Source of the DNA: Endozoicomonas sp. OPT23
GTDB taxonomy: Bacteria > Pseudomonadota > Gammaproteobacteria > Pseudomonadales > Endozoicomonadaceae
Assembly: GCF_009653635.1 (NCBI RefSeq)
Contig: NZ_PPFD01000002.1
Coordinates: 682,001 to 746,000, forward strand
Direction of reading: 5' to 3'
DNA: 64,000 nucleotides
Below, piece by piece: positions 46,079-54,454 of this stretch (the first letter of the stretch is position 1; every line of letters begins with the position of its first letter). The notes below the pieces were generated by a model, which saw nothing but the letters and a program-made list of their open reading frames with translations, was not told the DNA's origin and did no database searches. A program made the translations under genes and the position numbers.

Positions 46079-46190
46079 ACAAATTACATCTGGTTGTTAA
46101 TAAGAGGCGTTGTTATTGCATTTTGATTTTTAATCTCTGAAATCGAACGCCGATACATCGGTCACGGACTGCCGACGATTACTTTCAGGG
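46079..46190 (+). promoter_or_regulatory. Duplicated leader of autotransporter 1
   Basis: This leader aligns with the one before autotransporter 2 (48628-48735). A 23-base identical block (46148-46170 and 48693-48715) contains the hairpin CCGATACATCGG. The shared leader points to common control by RNA structure or a common promoter. Confidence 0.55.
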
Positions 46191-46199
46191 ATGAAAAAA

Positions 46200-48536
46200 A
46201 TGAAACAACCAGGTTTTAGAAGAAAGCTTCTAGCTACAGCAATTTCTGCCATTATCACTTTGCCTGTTGGAATGGCATCTGCAAAGCTAAAAGTTGAGAA
46301 GGGGGGGGACTATATACCGGCTAACCGCTTCTCTTTTACTGTCTCTGCAAATCAAGGTGATGACTACACAGTAGAGATTCTGACTGAATCAGGCAGACTT
46401 GTTGTTAAGGGTTATACACTTGAAAATAAGGTAAGTTCAGGTGAAGCAGTTATTCGTTATGGAACGGCAACTACTAACTACAGCATCTGGTTAGATGATG
46501 GTGTTTTATATAGTGGCGAAATAGTCGGTGGATCAAATATCCATGGTATTCTCCTGGATAATGGCTCGCCTTCAGTTGTCAGTATGAATATGGGTGTCAC
46601 AACTCTAAACGGTAAGATCAGTGCAGGAGCGGGCAAAAACGCATTGCATTTTAAGGAAGAGCTGGGAGGTAAAATAACTGTTGGCGCTAAAGGTGCTCTG
46701 ATTGGTGATCATGCCATCAAATCCGAAGGTGGACGTTTTGCTGAGGGTGCGGAGATTATCGTCAAAGGTACTCTGACCAGTAATCTGGAGGGAGTTAATA
46801 AAAAAGCAATTGACGTATCTGATTCAACAACAGGGCTTAAATTGACCGTAGATGGTGGTTTTATTGAAGGTCATATAGTAGGTAGCAGCGCCTCAACAGA
46901 TAATCTATCGGCCTCAGGTAATGCCGTATTTGAAGGTGATGTTTCAGGTTTTGAGACCATTAGTTTTAATGGTACTGATAAAAATAACAGTCTCGAATTT
47001 ACTGGTGATATTGCTTCGGCGAATAGTCATGCGGTCGCAATGACGGGTAAAGGAAATGTTTTTTTTGCAAAAACTGCCTCACAGTCTTTAGATGGATCTC
47101 TCTCCTTTGATGGTGACTCTAAAGTAAAAGTGAAGGTTGACAGCTCTTTATCCAGTGCTGCATTAGCGGTATCCGGAAATATTAATTTGAATAACCATGA
47201 CGTTAAATTTATTCCTGTACCCACTAAAAATGACTTTGATGATGATCAATCATCAACTGTAGTGCTGGTCAGTGCTGCAAATGATTTTAATGTTGATGGT
47301 ACTGGTACTATTGTTGCGGATTCCCCATTTTCTGACAATAAAGAAGTTAATAACGGGAATAATGGTGATATTGGAGTTATTGTAAATCCAAGAACACCTG
47401 ATGAAGTGAAAGAAAGCGTTAAGCAGTCAGGTGGAGGTAATAACGCTGCAAATGCAGCCGAGCAGCTAGTAAAGGCGCTTCAAGAGAGTGGAACTGAGGA
47501 GCAATATGAGGACCTGGCTTCGCAAAGTCAAAGTGATTTTAATGATGTAGTTGAGGATGGTAATGCCAATAATGCTGGTACCACCCAAAATGCTAATACC
47601 AACCTGGCCAGCAAGTCTAAGAATAATGTTGTTCGTCGTTTGGATAACTTAAGATTGAATGAAATCGCGGATGGTAAGGCTTACGGTGATGGAATGGATG
47701 GCCAGAGTTTCTGGGTTCAGGCCATGGGCAGTGATATCAAACTGGATGAAAGAACCAACAGCGATAACGACACATTCTCTGGCTATGATGCCGAGATGAG
47801 TGGTTTCACAATGGGGTGGGATAAGAATATCAGTGAGGATTTCAGAGGTGGTGCCGCTTTCACTCTGGCAAACATGGAAGTTGATAAGCACAACTCAAAT
47901 GACAATAGTTCTATTCGGAACTACCAAGTAAGTTTCTACGGTTCATGGGATCTTGGTAGCTGGTATCTGGATGGAGTATTGAATCTGGGTCAAAGTAAAC
48001 ATAACCGCACCCGGTACCCTTCAGGGACTGAGATAACTGCAGAATTTGACTCCAATATTTATGGTGTGCAGTTAATGACGGGTACTGAATTAAAGTGGGA
48101 TGGTTTGGCCGTAGAGCCTCTGATTGGTTTTAACTACACCATGGTGAAAACAGATGCATACGAAGAAACTTCAGCTACCGCATCGATACATCGCCAGACC
48201 GTGGATGACCAGAAGTACCAGAAAATAGAACTGGGCCTAGGTGTTGAATTCAGTAAAACCATTCAGATGGATAAAGCTGAACTGATCCCAAGTCTGAGAC
48301 TGATGGCCTGGCACGACTTTAAAGGTCAGCAGGTAGAAACGACTACCCGTTTTGTTGCCGGTGGTGACAGCTTTATCTTGAAAGGTGCTGATCCAGTTAA
48401 GAAAAGCTATCAGGGTACAGCGGCTCTGAACTACAAGCGTAACGATAATATGAGCTTTAGTGTTGGCTATGAATTCAACAAGAAGTCTGATTTCAGAGCT
48501 CACAGTATGTTTATGAAAATGAAGTATGACTTTTAA
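46200..48536 (+). CDS. Autotransporter, paralog 1
   Basis: This type Va secreted surface protein has a signal peptide (RRKLLATAISAIITLPVGMASA), a passenger of about 480 residues rich in Gly, Asn, Ser and Thr, and a C-terminal outer-membrane beta-barrel of about 280 residues ending in the expected aromatic strand (FMKMKYDF). The passenger has short beta-strand repeats consistent with a beta-helix. I see no catalytic triad, so an adhesin-like or structural role is a guess. The ATG at 46200 is favoured because CAGGG lies 9 bases before it; the in-frame ATG at 46191 is the alternative. The neighbour is a paralog with near-identical barrel and leader, so this is a tandem duplication. Confidence 0.88.
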   Translation: MKQPGFRRKLLATAISAIITLPVGMASAKLKVEKGGDYIPANRFSFTVSANQGDDYTVEILTESGRLVVKGYTLENKVSSGEAVIRYGTATTNYSIWLDDGVLYSGEIVGGSNIHGILLDNGSPSVVSMNMGVTTLNGKISAGAGKNALHFKEELGGKITVGAKGALIGDHAIKSEGGRFAEGAEIIVKGTLTSNLEGVNKKAIDVSDSTTGLKLTVDGGFIEGHIVGSSASTDNLSASGNAVFEGDVSGFETISFNGTDKNNSLEFTGDIASANSHAVAMTGKGNVFFAKTASQSLDGSLSFDGDSKVKVKVDSSLSSAALAVSGNINLNNHDVKFIPVPTKNDFDDDQSSTVVLVSAANDFNVDGTGTIVADSPFSDNKEVNNGNNGDIGVIVNPRTPDEVKESVKQSGGGNNAANAAEQLVKALQESGTEEQYEDLASQSQSDFNDVVEDGNANNAGTTQNANTNLASKSKNNVVRRLDNLRLNEIADGKAYGDGMDGQSFWVQAMGSDIKLDERTNSDNDTFSGYDAEMSGFTMGWDKNISEDFRGGAAFTLANMEVDKHNSNDNSSIRNYQVSFYGSWDLGSWYLDGVLNLGQSKHNRTRYPSGTEITAEFDSNIYGVQLMTGTELKWDGLAVEPLIGFNYTMVKTDAYEETSATASIHRQTVDDQKYQKIELGLGVEFSKTIQMDKAELIPSLRLMAWHDFKGQQVETTTRFVAGGDSFILKGADPVKKSYQGTAALNYKRNDNMSFSVGYEFNKKSDFRAHSMFMKMKYDF

Positions 48537-48565
48537 GGTGTAGTTATCAAAGTTGTTAATTAAGA

Positions 48566-48597
48566 GGGGGGCGCAATTGCGCCCCCTTGTTTTTTTC
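48566..48597 (+). terminator. Terminator of autotransporter 1
   Basis: GGGGGCGCAA and TTGCGCCCCC form a 10-pair stem followed by TTGTTTTTTT. Confidence 0.92.
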
Positions 48598-48744
48598 TCC
48601 ATTCTTTGTATCAAGAGAAGAGTTTAAATTACAGATAGTTGTTAATAATAAGCCTTGTTATTACGTTTTGATTTTTTATCTCTGAAACTGATCGCCGATA
48701 CATCGGTCACGGACTATTCGCGATTATTCTCAAGGATGATAATG

Positions 48745-51117
48745 ATGAAACGACCTGACTTTAGAAAAAAACTGCTTTCTGCAGCCGTTGCGGCCAGTGT
48801 CACTCTTACGATAGGAGTGGCTAATGCCAAAGTTACTCGAACGACTGGTGGAGATTTCTATCCTGCGGGGTTTGGTTATACGGTTTCGGCAAAGAGTGGT
48901 GATGATTACGCCATTGTTATTGATACAGATCAGAAGGGAACTCTCCATATAAATGGCTATACCCTGCAAAATAAAGTCAGTGGTAGCGATGGGGTAATCT
49001 TATTCAAGACAGCCAATGCCAATTACAATATCTCAATGGAAGCAGGTACTTTGTATAATGCTGAAATTCTAGGTGGAGATGGAATAGACGGGATTGTTTT
49101 AAAATCTTCTGACCAGACGGTACTTGAAGTAAATCTGGGTAATTCGAAGTTGAATGGCAAGGTTGAAGTTGGTGGGCACGGATTTCTTCTAGAGGAAAAC
49201 ATGGGGGGAACGGTTACTGTTGGTTCTAAAGGCACACTGACTGGGAGTAATGCAATAACAGCAGTTTCCGGTGGCTCTATGGCCTTGGATGCACTTTTTG
49301 TTATTGAAGGTAGAATAACCGGCACTAGTGGTGTGGCAATTGACTTTGAATCTGCTTCAAACTCGAATAATTCTAACCCAGGGTTAAAGCTCAAGGTAAA
49401 GGGCGGTTATGTTGGAGGAGAGATAATTGGCAGCTCCACTGACAGTGACTCTATCACTGCTGAAAGTAATGCTGTTTTTAATGGTGATATTTCAGGGGTA
49501 GAGTCCATTTCCTTCAATAGTTCCGAGACTAAAAACAGTCTTGAGTTTGCCGGTAATATTGCTCCTGCCAATAGTCTTACAGTTACGATGAGAGGCAAAG
49601 GCAATATTTTCTTCTCACGGGCTGCAGTGGAGGGGGCGGGTAAACAAACGGTGAATGGTGACCTGATACTTGAGGGTGATACGACGCTTACTACTAAATT
49701 GAACAGCTCAGGTTTTGGGTTAGAGGTTGTAGATGGTGATATAAATGTAGGAGCTCACACGCTTATTCTGATTCCTGTTCCTGAAAAAGGCTCTGAAGGA
49801 AGCGATGGCTATTTACTTGAAATGAATAGTATTGTTGTTGACCATGCCAATGGTGGTCGAGTAAAAACCGAAGACTCACCCTTTTCAAATAATGAAGAGA
49901 CTGAGAATACGGACATTCCAAATGGTAATGTAGAAATAAGCGTAGACCCTAAAACCCCTGATGAAATAAAAGAAGATGTGATAGAAGCAGGTGGTGGTGA
50001 AAATGCCGGGAATGCTGCTGCAGAATTGCCGGATGTACTTAACAGTGATAACTCGGATGAAGCCAATGACCTTTATGACAAACTAGCCTCTTCCGGAACT
50101 AGTGTATTCAACGGTGTTGTGGAAGAGTCCAATGTTAACAACGCCGGTGTAACCCAGTCCGTTAATACAACCCTGTCAAACAGATCAAAAAATCAGGTTG
50201 TTCGTCGCCTTGATTCACTGCGTTCTAATGATATTGCCGGTATCTCTTACGGTGATGGAATAACGAGTCAAAGCTTCTGGCTACAAGCCATGAGCAGCGA
50301 TATTAAAATGGATCAGAGAACCAATGGTCAGGGTGATACTCTGAATGGTTACGATGCGGAAGTCAGCGGCTTTACCATGGGCTGGGATAAAGACTTTGAC
50401 GGCTTCAGAGCAGGTACAGCCTTCACCCTGGCAAATACTGAAGTAGCAAAGCACAACTCAAAGGATTCCAGCTTTATCAGAAACTATCAGCTCAGTTTTT
50501 ATGGCTCTATGGATATGGGCAACTGGTATCTGGATGGCGTCTTTAATCTGGGTCAGAGTAAGCACAACCGAAGTCGGTATATTGATGAAAGTGGCTTTAG
50601 CGATAACGCTATCACTGCGGAGTTTGACTCTAATATCTATGGCCTCCAGTTTATGGCGGGTACAGAGTATCAATGGGGCGATGTAACTGTTGAGCCTATG
50701 GCAGGTTTTAACTACACCATGGTTAAAACAGATGCATACACTGAGGAAGCGACTGGAGCTGTCAGTAAGCTGATTCAGGATCCGGATGGCCAGAAGTATC
50801 AGAAAATTGAACTGGGCCTGGGTGTTGAACTTAGCAAAACCATCATGATGGACAAAGCTGAGCTGATCCCAAGCTTGAGATTAATGGCTTGGCACGACTT
50901 TAAAGGTCAACAGGTTGAGACTACGACTCGCTTTGTTGCTGGTGGTGACAGTTTTATCCTGAAAGGTGCTGACCCTGTGAAGAAAAGTTATCAGGGTACT
51001 GCGGCTATGAGCTACAAACGTAATGACAATATGAGCTTCAGTGTGGGGTATGAGTTCAATAAGAAGTCGGACTTCAGAAGCCACAGTATGTTTATGAAGA
51101 TGAAATATGACTTTTAA
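48745..51117 (+). CDS. Autotransporter, paralog 2
   Basis: This second autotransporter has the same layout as paralog 1: signal peptide (FRKKLLSAAVAASVTLTIGVANA), diverged Gly/Asn/Ser-rich passenger and a C-terminal barrel. Its last 90 residues are nearly identical to paralog 1, including KGADPVKKSYQGTAAMSYKR and FMKMKYDF, while the passengers differ through most of their length. The start was placed at the ATG opening KRPDFRKKLL, parallel to paralog 1; in-frame ATGs at 48736 and 48742 are alternatives and a longer frame from 48655 would run through the leader. The pattern of conserved barrel and leader with a diverged passenger suggests diversifying selection on the exposed part (inference). 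Confidence 0.88.
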   Translation: MKRPDFRKKLLSAAVAASVTLTIGVANAKVTRTTGGDFYPAGFGYTVSAKSGDDYAIVIDTDQKGTLHINGYTLQNKVSGSDGVILFKTANANYNISMEAGTLYNAEILGGDGIDGIVLKSSDQTVLEVNLGNSKLNGKVEVGGHGFLLEENMGGTVTVGSKGTLTGSNAITAVSGGSMALDALFVIEGRITGTSGVAIDFESASNSNNSNPGLKLKVKGGYVGGEIIGSSTDSDSITAESNAVFNGDISGVESISFNSSETKNSLEFAGNIAPANSLTVTMRGKGNIFFSRAAVEGAGKQTVNGDLILEGDTTLTTKLNSSGFGLEVVDGDINVGAHTLILIPVPEKGSEGSDGYLLEMNSIVVDHANGGRVKTEDSPFSNNEETENTDIPNGNVEISVDPKTPDEIKEDVIEAGGGENAGNAAAELPDVLNSDNSDEANDLYDKLASSGTSVFNGVVEESNVNNAGVTQSVNTTLSNRSKNQVVRRLDSLRSNDIAGISYGDGITSQSFWLQAMSSDIKMDQRTNGQGDTLNGYDAEVSGFTMGWDKDFDGFRAGTAFTLANTEVAKHNSKDSSFIRNYQLSFYGSMDMGNWYLDGVFNLGQSKHNRSRYIDESGFSDNAITAEFDSNIYGLQFMAGTEYQWGDVTVEPMAGFNYTMVKTDAYTEEATGAVSKLIQDPDGQKYQKIELGLGVELSKTIMMDKAELIPSLRLMAWHDFKGQQVETTTRFVAGGDSFILKGADPVKKSYQGTAAMSYKRNDNMSFSVGYEFNKKSDFRSHSMFMKMKYDF

Positions 51118-51140
51118 GATAAAGCTGTAGAACATTGTTA

Positions 51141-51173
51141 AGAAGGGGTCGCCATTGCGACCCCTTCTTTTTT
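51141..51173 (+). terminator. Terminator of autotransporter 2
   Basis: AAGGGGTCGC and GCGACCCCTT pair around CATT, followed by CTTTTTT. It overlaps the 3' end of the convergent pspE gene and may serve both directions. Confidence 0.88.
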
Positions 51174-51498
51174 ACTCATCTGTACGCATAGCTCTGGTAT
51201 GGGAAATACTACCGCTGTTAGTAACATTCTTATAACCCAGTGACTCCAAAGCCTGTTTGGCGATACCGGAGCGGCGGCCACTTCGGCAGTAAAGCCTGAT
51301 ATCTGCGTTTCTATCCAAAGTTACACCGACGATCTTTCTGGCAACATCAGTATGGGGAATATTGAGATCACCGCTAATCGAGTCGATTTTATTTTCCTCA
51401 GCGCTGCGAACATCAATCCAGATGGTCTTCGCAAAGGCAGTTATGCTGAACAGTGAAAGAAAAAACAAAGTCACTATCTGTTTTGAGTACATCTTCAT
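51172..51498 (-). CDS. pspE: Periplasmic rhodanese-like sulfurtransferase (PspE-like)
   Basis: This small single-domain rhodanese has about 108 residues from the chosen start. The signal peptide (IVTLFFLSLFSITAFA-K) is followed by IWIDVRSAEE, the active-site loop LYCRSGRRSG with the catalytic Cys and the ESLGYKNVTNSGS tail, all as in Escherichia coli PspE. A longer frame from 51531 adds about 11 residues ahead of the signal peptide; Met codons at 51513 and 51492 are further candidates. PspE transfers sulfur from thiosulfate to thiophilic acceptors. No other psp genes are nearby. Confidence 0.85.
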   Translation of the reverse strand: MKMYSKQIVTLFFLSLFSITAFAKTIWIDVRSAEENKIDSISGDLNIPHTDVARKIVGVTLDRNADIRLYCRSGRRSGIAKQALESLGYKNVTNSGSISHTRAMRTDE

Positions 51499-51555
51499 TT
51501 TTAGCAATTCCATATGGTTGTTATTAATCAATTTTCACTGCAAGTATCAGCAACT

Positions 51556-51649
51556 AAGTGTGTAGACACACGTAATCGAATATCAGGTTGTCATTCCCCC
51601 GCCGTAGGCGGGGGAATGACATACGAATTCATATGTCCGGGTACTTACT
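51556..51649 (+). repeat. Dispersed repeat, copy B
   Basis: AAGTGTGTAGACACACGTAAT opens the element as a terminal hairpin. The central stem TGTCATTCCCCCGCC-GTA-GGCGGGGGAATGACA (15 pairs) follows, and GAATTCATATGTCCGGGTACTTA closes it. The end blocks match copies A and C; the central stem sequence is different but the fold is the same. Confidence 0.8.
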
Positions 51650-51666
51650 GTCCATTTATGGCTGAT

Positions 51667-54033
51667 TCATGCCGGCTCGGCGATAAGCCATGTATTAATA
51701 GCCAGTTGCAACTGCTGTTTATCAAAAGGTTTGGAAATATGGTCGTTCATTCCTGCTTCCATGCAGCGTTTTCGATGATCATTCAGAGCGTTTGCGGTCA
51801 AGGCAATAATGGGAATGTCTTTGGTTGCAGGCTGACTACGAAGAGCTCTGGTGGTTTTGAAACCATCCAGAACAGGCATATTACAATCCATAAGTATCAG
51901 ATCGTAGTTGTTGTGCTTATTCAGTTGCAGACACTCTTCACCATTCTGAGCCAGAGAAACCTGATACCCTAGTTGTTCAAGCATTCCCTCAGCAACCATA
52001 CGGTTAATTGGGTTATCCTCGACGACCAGTATGTGCCATTCTTGTGAGATGCCAGCTGAATCTTCATTGGTTAAAAAATCAGTGTCGTCTGAACTGTTCT
52101 GATCAACCGTTCTCTCAAGAGCTGCAAGAAGCTGTTTACGAGTCATCGGTAATGGTAGCCAGAACAGGTTTTCCTGATCTGTAACAGGTCGATGGCTGGC
52201 CAGAATCACCCGTTGGGAACTGTTGCTCTGGGAGGCTGTCAGTGCTGTTTCCGGGTTGTCGGTAATAAGAACATCCGAGTATTGTCTGATATTGCAGTTT
52301 TTATCTTTCTCTTCGAGGGTTCGGTGAGGTAAGTGCCAGTGTGTCAGCAAGTGAGAGCAGCAGTTCTGGAATGACTTGTCGCCATCCAGAGCTATCTGAC
52401 CAAATCTCACTCTGGAAGGTAGCTCTGGCAGAGTTGCATCGAGAGAAAACTTAAAAGGTAACCTTACTGAAAAAGTACTCCCTTTCCCGGGTTCAGAGAT
52501 AAGGGTCAAATGACCACCCATGCTGTTAACAATGGCTTGTGTCAGGGGGAGCCCCATGCCAGAACCACCAAATTTTCGGGTTGTATCGGAGCTGGCCTGG
52601 GCAAAAGGTTTGAAGATTTCCTCGATGGCTTCTTTCGCAATGCCTATGCCGGTATCCGTGATATTCAGCATGATTGAAACGGTGTCTTCCGATTCTTTCT
52701 GGCAGTCCAGCCAGATGCGAATACTGCCGGAATCCGTGAACTTGGCGGCATTACCAATGAGGTTGGTAATGATTTGATGGAACCGGGTCGGGTCGCCAAT
52801 GACTTCTTCAGGCAGGGTCGGGTCTATGTCGCAAAAAACCGGAACACCTTTGGAAAAAGCACTCTGACCCGTAAGAACGACGACATCTTCCAGTGAGGAG
52901 CGAAGATCAAAGGGGATGGTTTCCAGATGCATCTTGCCGGAATCCAGCCTTGATAAATCAAGAATGTCGTTTAACAGAGTGATCAGGTGTGATCCGGAAT
53001 CTCTGGCAATCATCAGTCTTTGCTGCTGACTGTCAGGCAGCTTTTCATCGAGAACAATGTTCAACATGCCCAACAGTGCATTCAGGGGCGTACGAATTTC
53101 ATGACTGAGGCTGGAGAGCTGTTGTGTACGCTGAGTCGCTTTGTCCATAGCCTGTGAGCGGGCTTTCTCAAGTTCCTTGTTGGTTTCTTCCAGCGTCAGG
53201 TTGTTCTTTCTGAGTTCGGAAGTGCGCCGGGCAATAATGCTTTCCAGCTCTGACAAGTGCTCCCTGAGTTGTTCCTCGGCCACTCGTCGATGATGAAGGT
53301 GGTGGTGGATATTATTCAGATAGTGATTAATGGTGCGGGTCAGTAGCCCTATCTCATCTTTTTCATGTCCGATTGGCTCGGGTAACTGTATACGATTGGA
53401 GCCGTCTGGTTGCTCGACCATTTTATCGGTCAGAAGCAACAAAGGTTTGGTCAGCATGATATAGAGCATAAAGAACAGAACAGCAGAGAGCAGAAATGTT
53501 CGAACCAGCCCTGTCGTCATGGTAATCAGTGAGCGCTCAATAAACTGGCTACTGATAGGACTGGTATCAGCGATGATTTTTAGCCAGCCAAGCTTTTCCT
53601 CTTCATCAAACGGAACTTTTAATTCCCTGATATAAGTGCGGTTGGAGCCAAACAGCATATTAGTGAATGCACCAGAAGAAGGGCTGTCTGGGGGGGCACT
53701 TGCAGACGCTAGTGAATTACCTGATGGATCGATGATCTCTGCTTGAACAATATGAGGCGACTTGATTAGACCAACAACCAGCTCATGGGCCAGTTCATTA
53801 TCGATGTTGTAGGCAATTCGGGCAGCAGGGGTACGAGTAATAGCTATATAGTTTTCGATGGTGTCATCAATCTGCTCGTCCTGAGACTGATAGTCACTCA
53901 GCACCTGAAACAAGCTGAGAAATATACCCAGAGCAAAAGCGATGAAAACAGTATTTCTTGCCTGTTTGTAGGAAAGTCTATCCCTGAAACGGATTGGCAT
54001 TGATTGATAGTCACTTGGAAACGAGAAATCCAA
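51667..54033 (-). CDS. Hybrid sensor histidine kinase with C-terminal receiver
   Basis: This 788-residue inner-membrane sensor has two N-terminal membrane segments (about 28-45 and 175-195) enclosing a periplasmic domain of about 130 residues. The HAMP-like linker has a coiled coil near 240-305. The HisKA domain has phospho-accepting His in LSHEIRTPLNALLG, and the ATPase domain has NLIGNAAKF, DTGIGIA and GSGMGLPLTQ. A divergent segment (about 540-640) looks like a degenerate receiver. A true receiver near the C-terminus has phospho-accepting Asp in LILMDCNMPVLDG. No HPt domain is present, unlike BarA/GacS. The cognate partner is not in the window; the input signal is unknown. Confidence 0.9.
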   Translation of the reverse strand: MDFSFPSDYQSMPIRFRDRLSYKQARNTVFIAFALGIFLSLFQVLSDYQSQDEQIDDTIENYIAITRTPAARIAYNIDNELAHELVVGLIKSPHIVQAEIIDPSGNSLASASAPPDSPSSGAFTNMLFGSNRTYIRELKVPFDEEEKLGWLKIIADTSPISSQFIERSLITMTTGLVRTFLLSAVLFFMLYIMLTKPLLLLTDKMVEQPDGSNRIQLPEPIGHEKDEIGLLTRTINHYLNNIHHHLHHRRVAEEQLREHLSELESIIARRTSELRKNNLTLEETNKELEKARSQAMDKATQRTQQLSSLSHEIRTPLNALLGMLNIVLDEKLPDSQQQRLMIARDSGSHLITLLNDILDLSRLDSGKMHLETIPFDLRSSLEDVVVLTGQSAFSKGVPVFCDIDPTLPEEVIGDPTRFHQIITNLIGNAAKFTDSGSIRIWLDCQKESEDTVSIMLNITDTGIGIAKEAIEEIFKPFAQASSDTTRKFGGSGMGLPLTQAIVNSMGGHLTLISEPGKGSTFSVRLPFKFSLDATLPELPSRVRFGQIALDGDKSFQNCCSHLLTHWHLPHRTLEEKDKNCNIRQYSDVLITDNPETALTASQSNSSQRVILASHRPVTDQENLFWLPLPMTRKQLLAALERTVDQNSSDDTDFLTNEDSAGISQEWHILVVEDNPINRMVAEGMLEQLGYQVSLAQNGEECLQLNKHNNYDLILMDCNMPVLDGFKTTRALRSQPATKDIPIIALTANALNDHRKRCMEAGMNDHISKPFDKQQLQLAINTWLIAEPA

Positions 54034-54148
54034 GCTTTTTTACCCTCATTTCTACGTTAAAGCAAATCAGAAGACTTAAAAAATATCTTTATTAAAACAA
54101 GAGGAGATAAGTATCAGCTTCCTTCTATGAATTAGAAAGGAAACTGAA

Positions 54149-54388
54149 TTATTCATCTTCCTGACCAACGTCTTCTATTTCATCAGGATCAACATCATCG
54201 GGAATCGAGTTTTGTGAATCAGACGTTTCTTCCGACTCTCTGTCACTGTCTTCATGATTGTCTGATTCCATAGACTGGGAAGCAGGAATGAACTCTCCGT
54301 CAGCTTCATCATGACTACGAGCCGTTGAGGGAATCAGTATTACCAGAGCAAGGGTCAGAGTTGGAATCAGAGAGAGGTACGGCAACAT
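54149..54388 (-). CDS. Small acidic secreted protein of unknown function
   Basis: This 79-residue protein begins with a signal peptide (PYLSLIPTLTLALVILIPSTARS) and continues as a strongly acidic tail rich in Asp, Glu and Ser with few basic residues. A proper TAGGAG site 7 bases before the ATG supports it as real. It resembles no family I can name. It lies between the ATPase operon end and the sensor kinase on the same strand. Confidence 0.65.
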   Translation of the reverse strand: MLPYLSLIPTLTLALVILIPSTARSHDEADGEFIPASQSMESDNHEDSDRESEETSDSQNSIPDDVDPDEIEDVGQEDE

Positions 54389-54454
54389 AATTCACTCCTA
54401 TCAATAGCTGACATAGGCTGTTTTTGAATTCAACGGTTAATGGTTATTGAGAGC

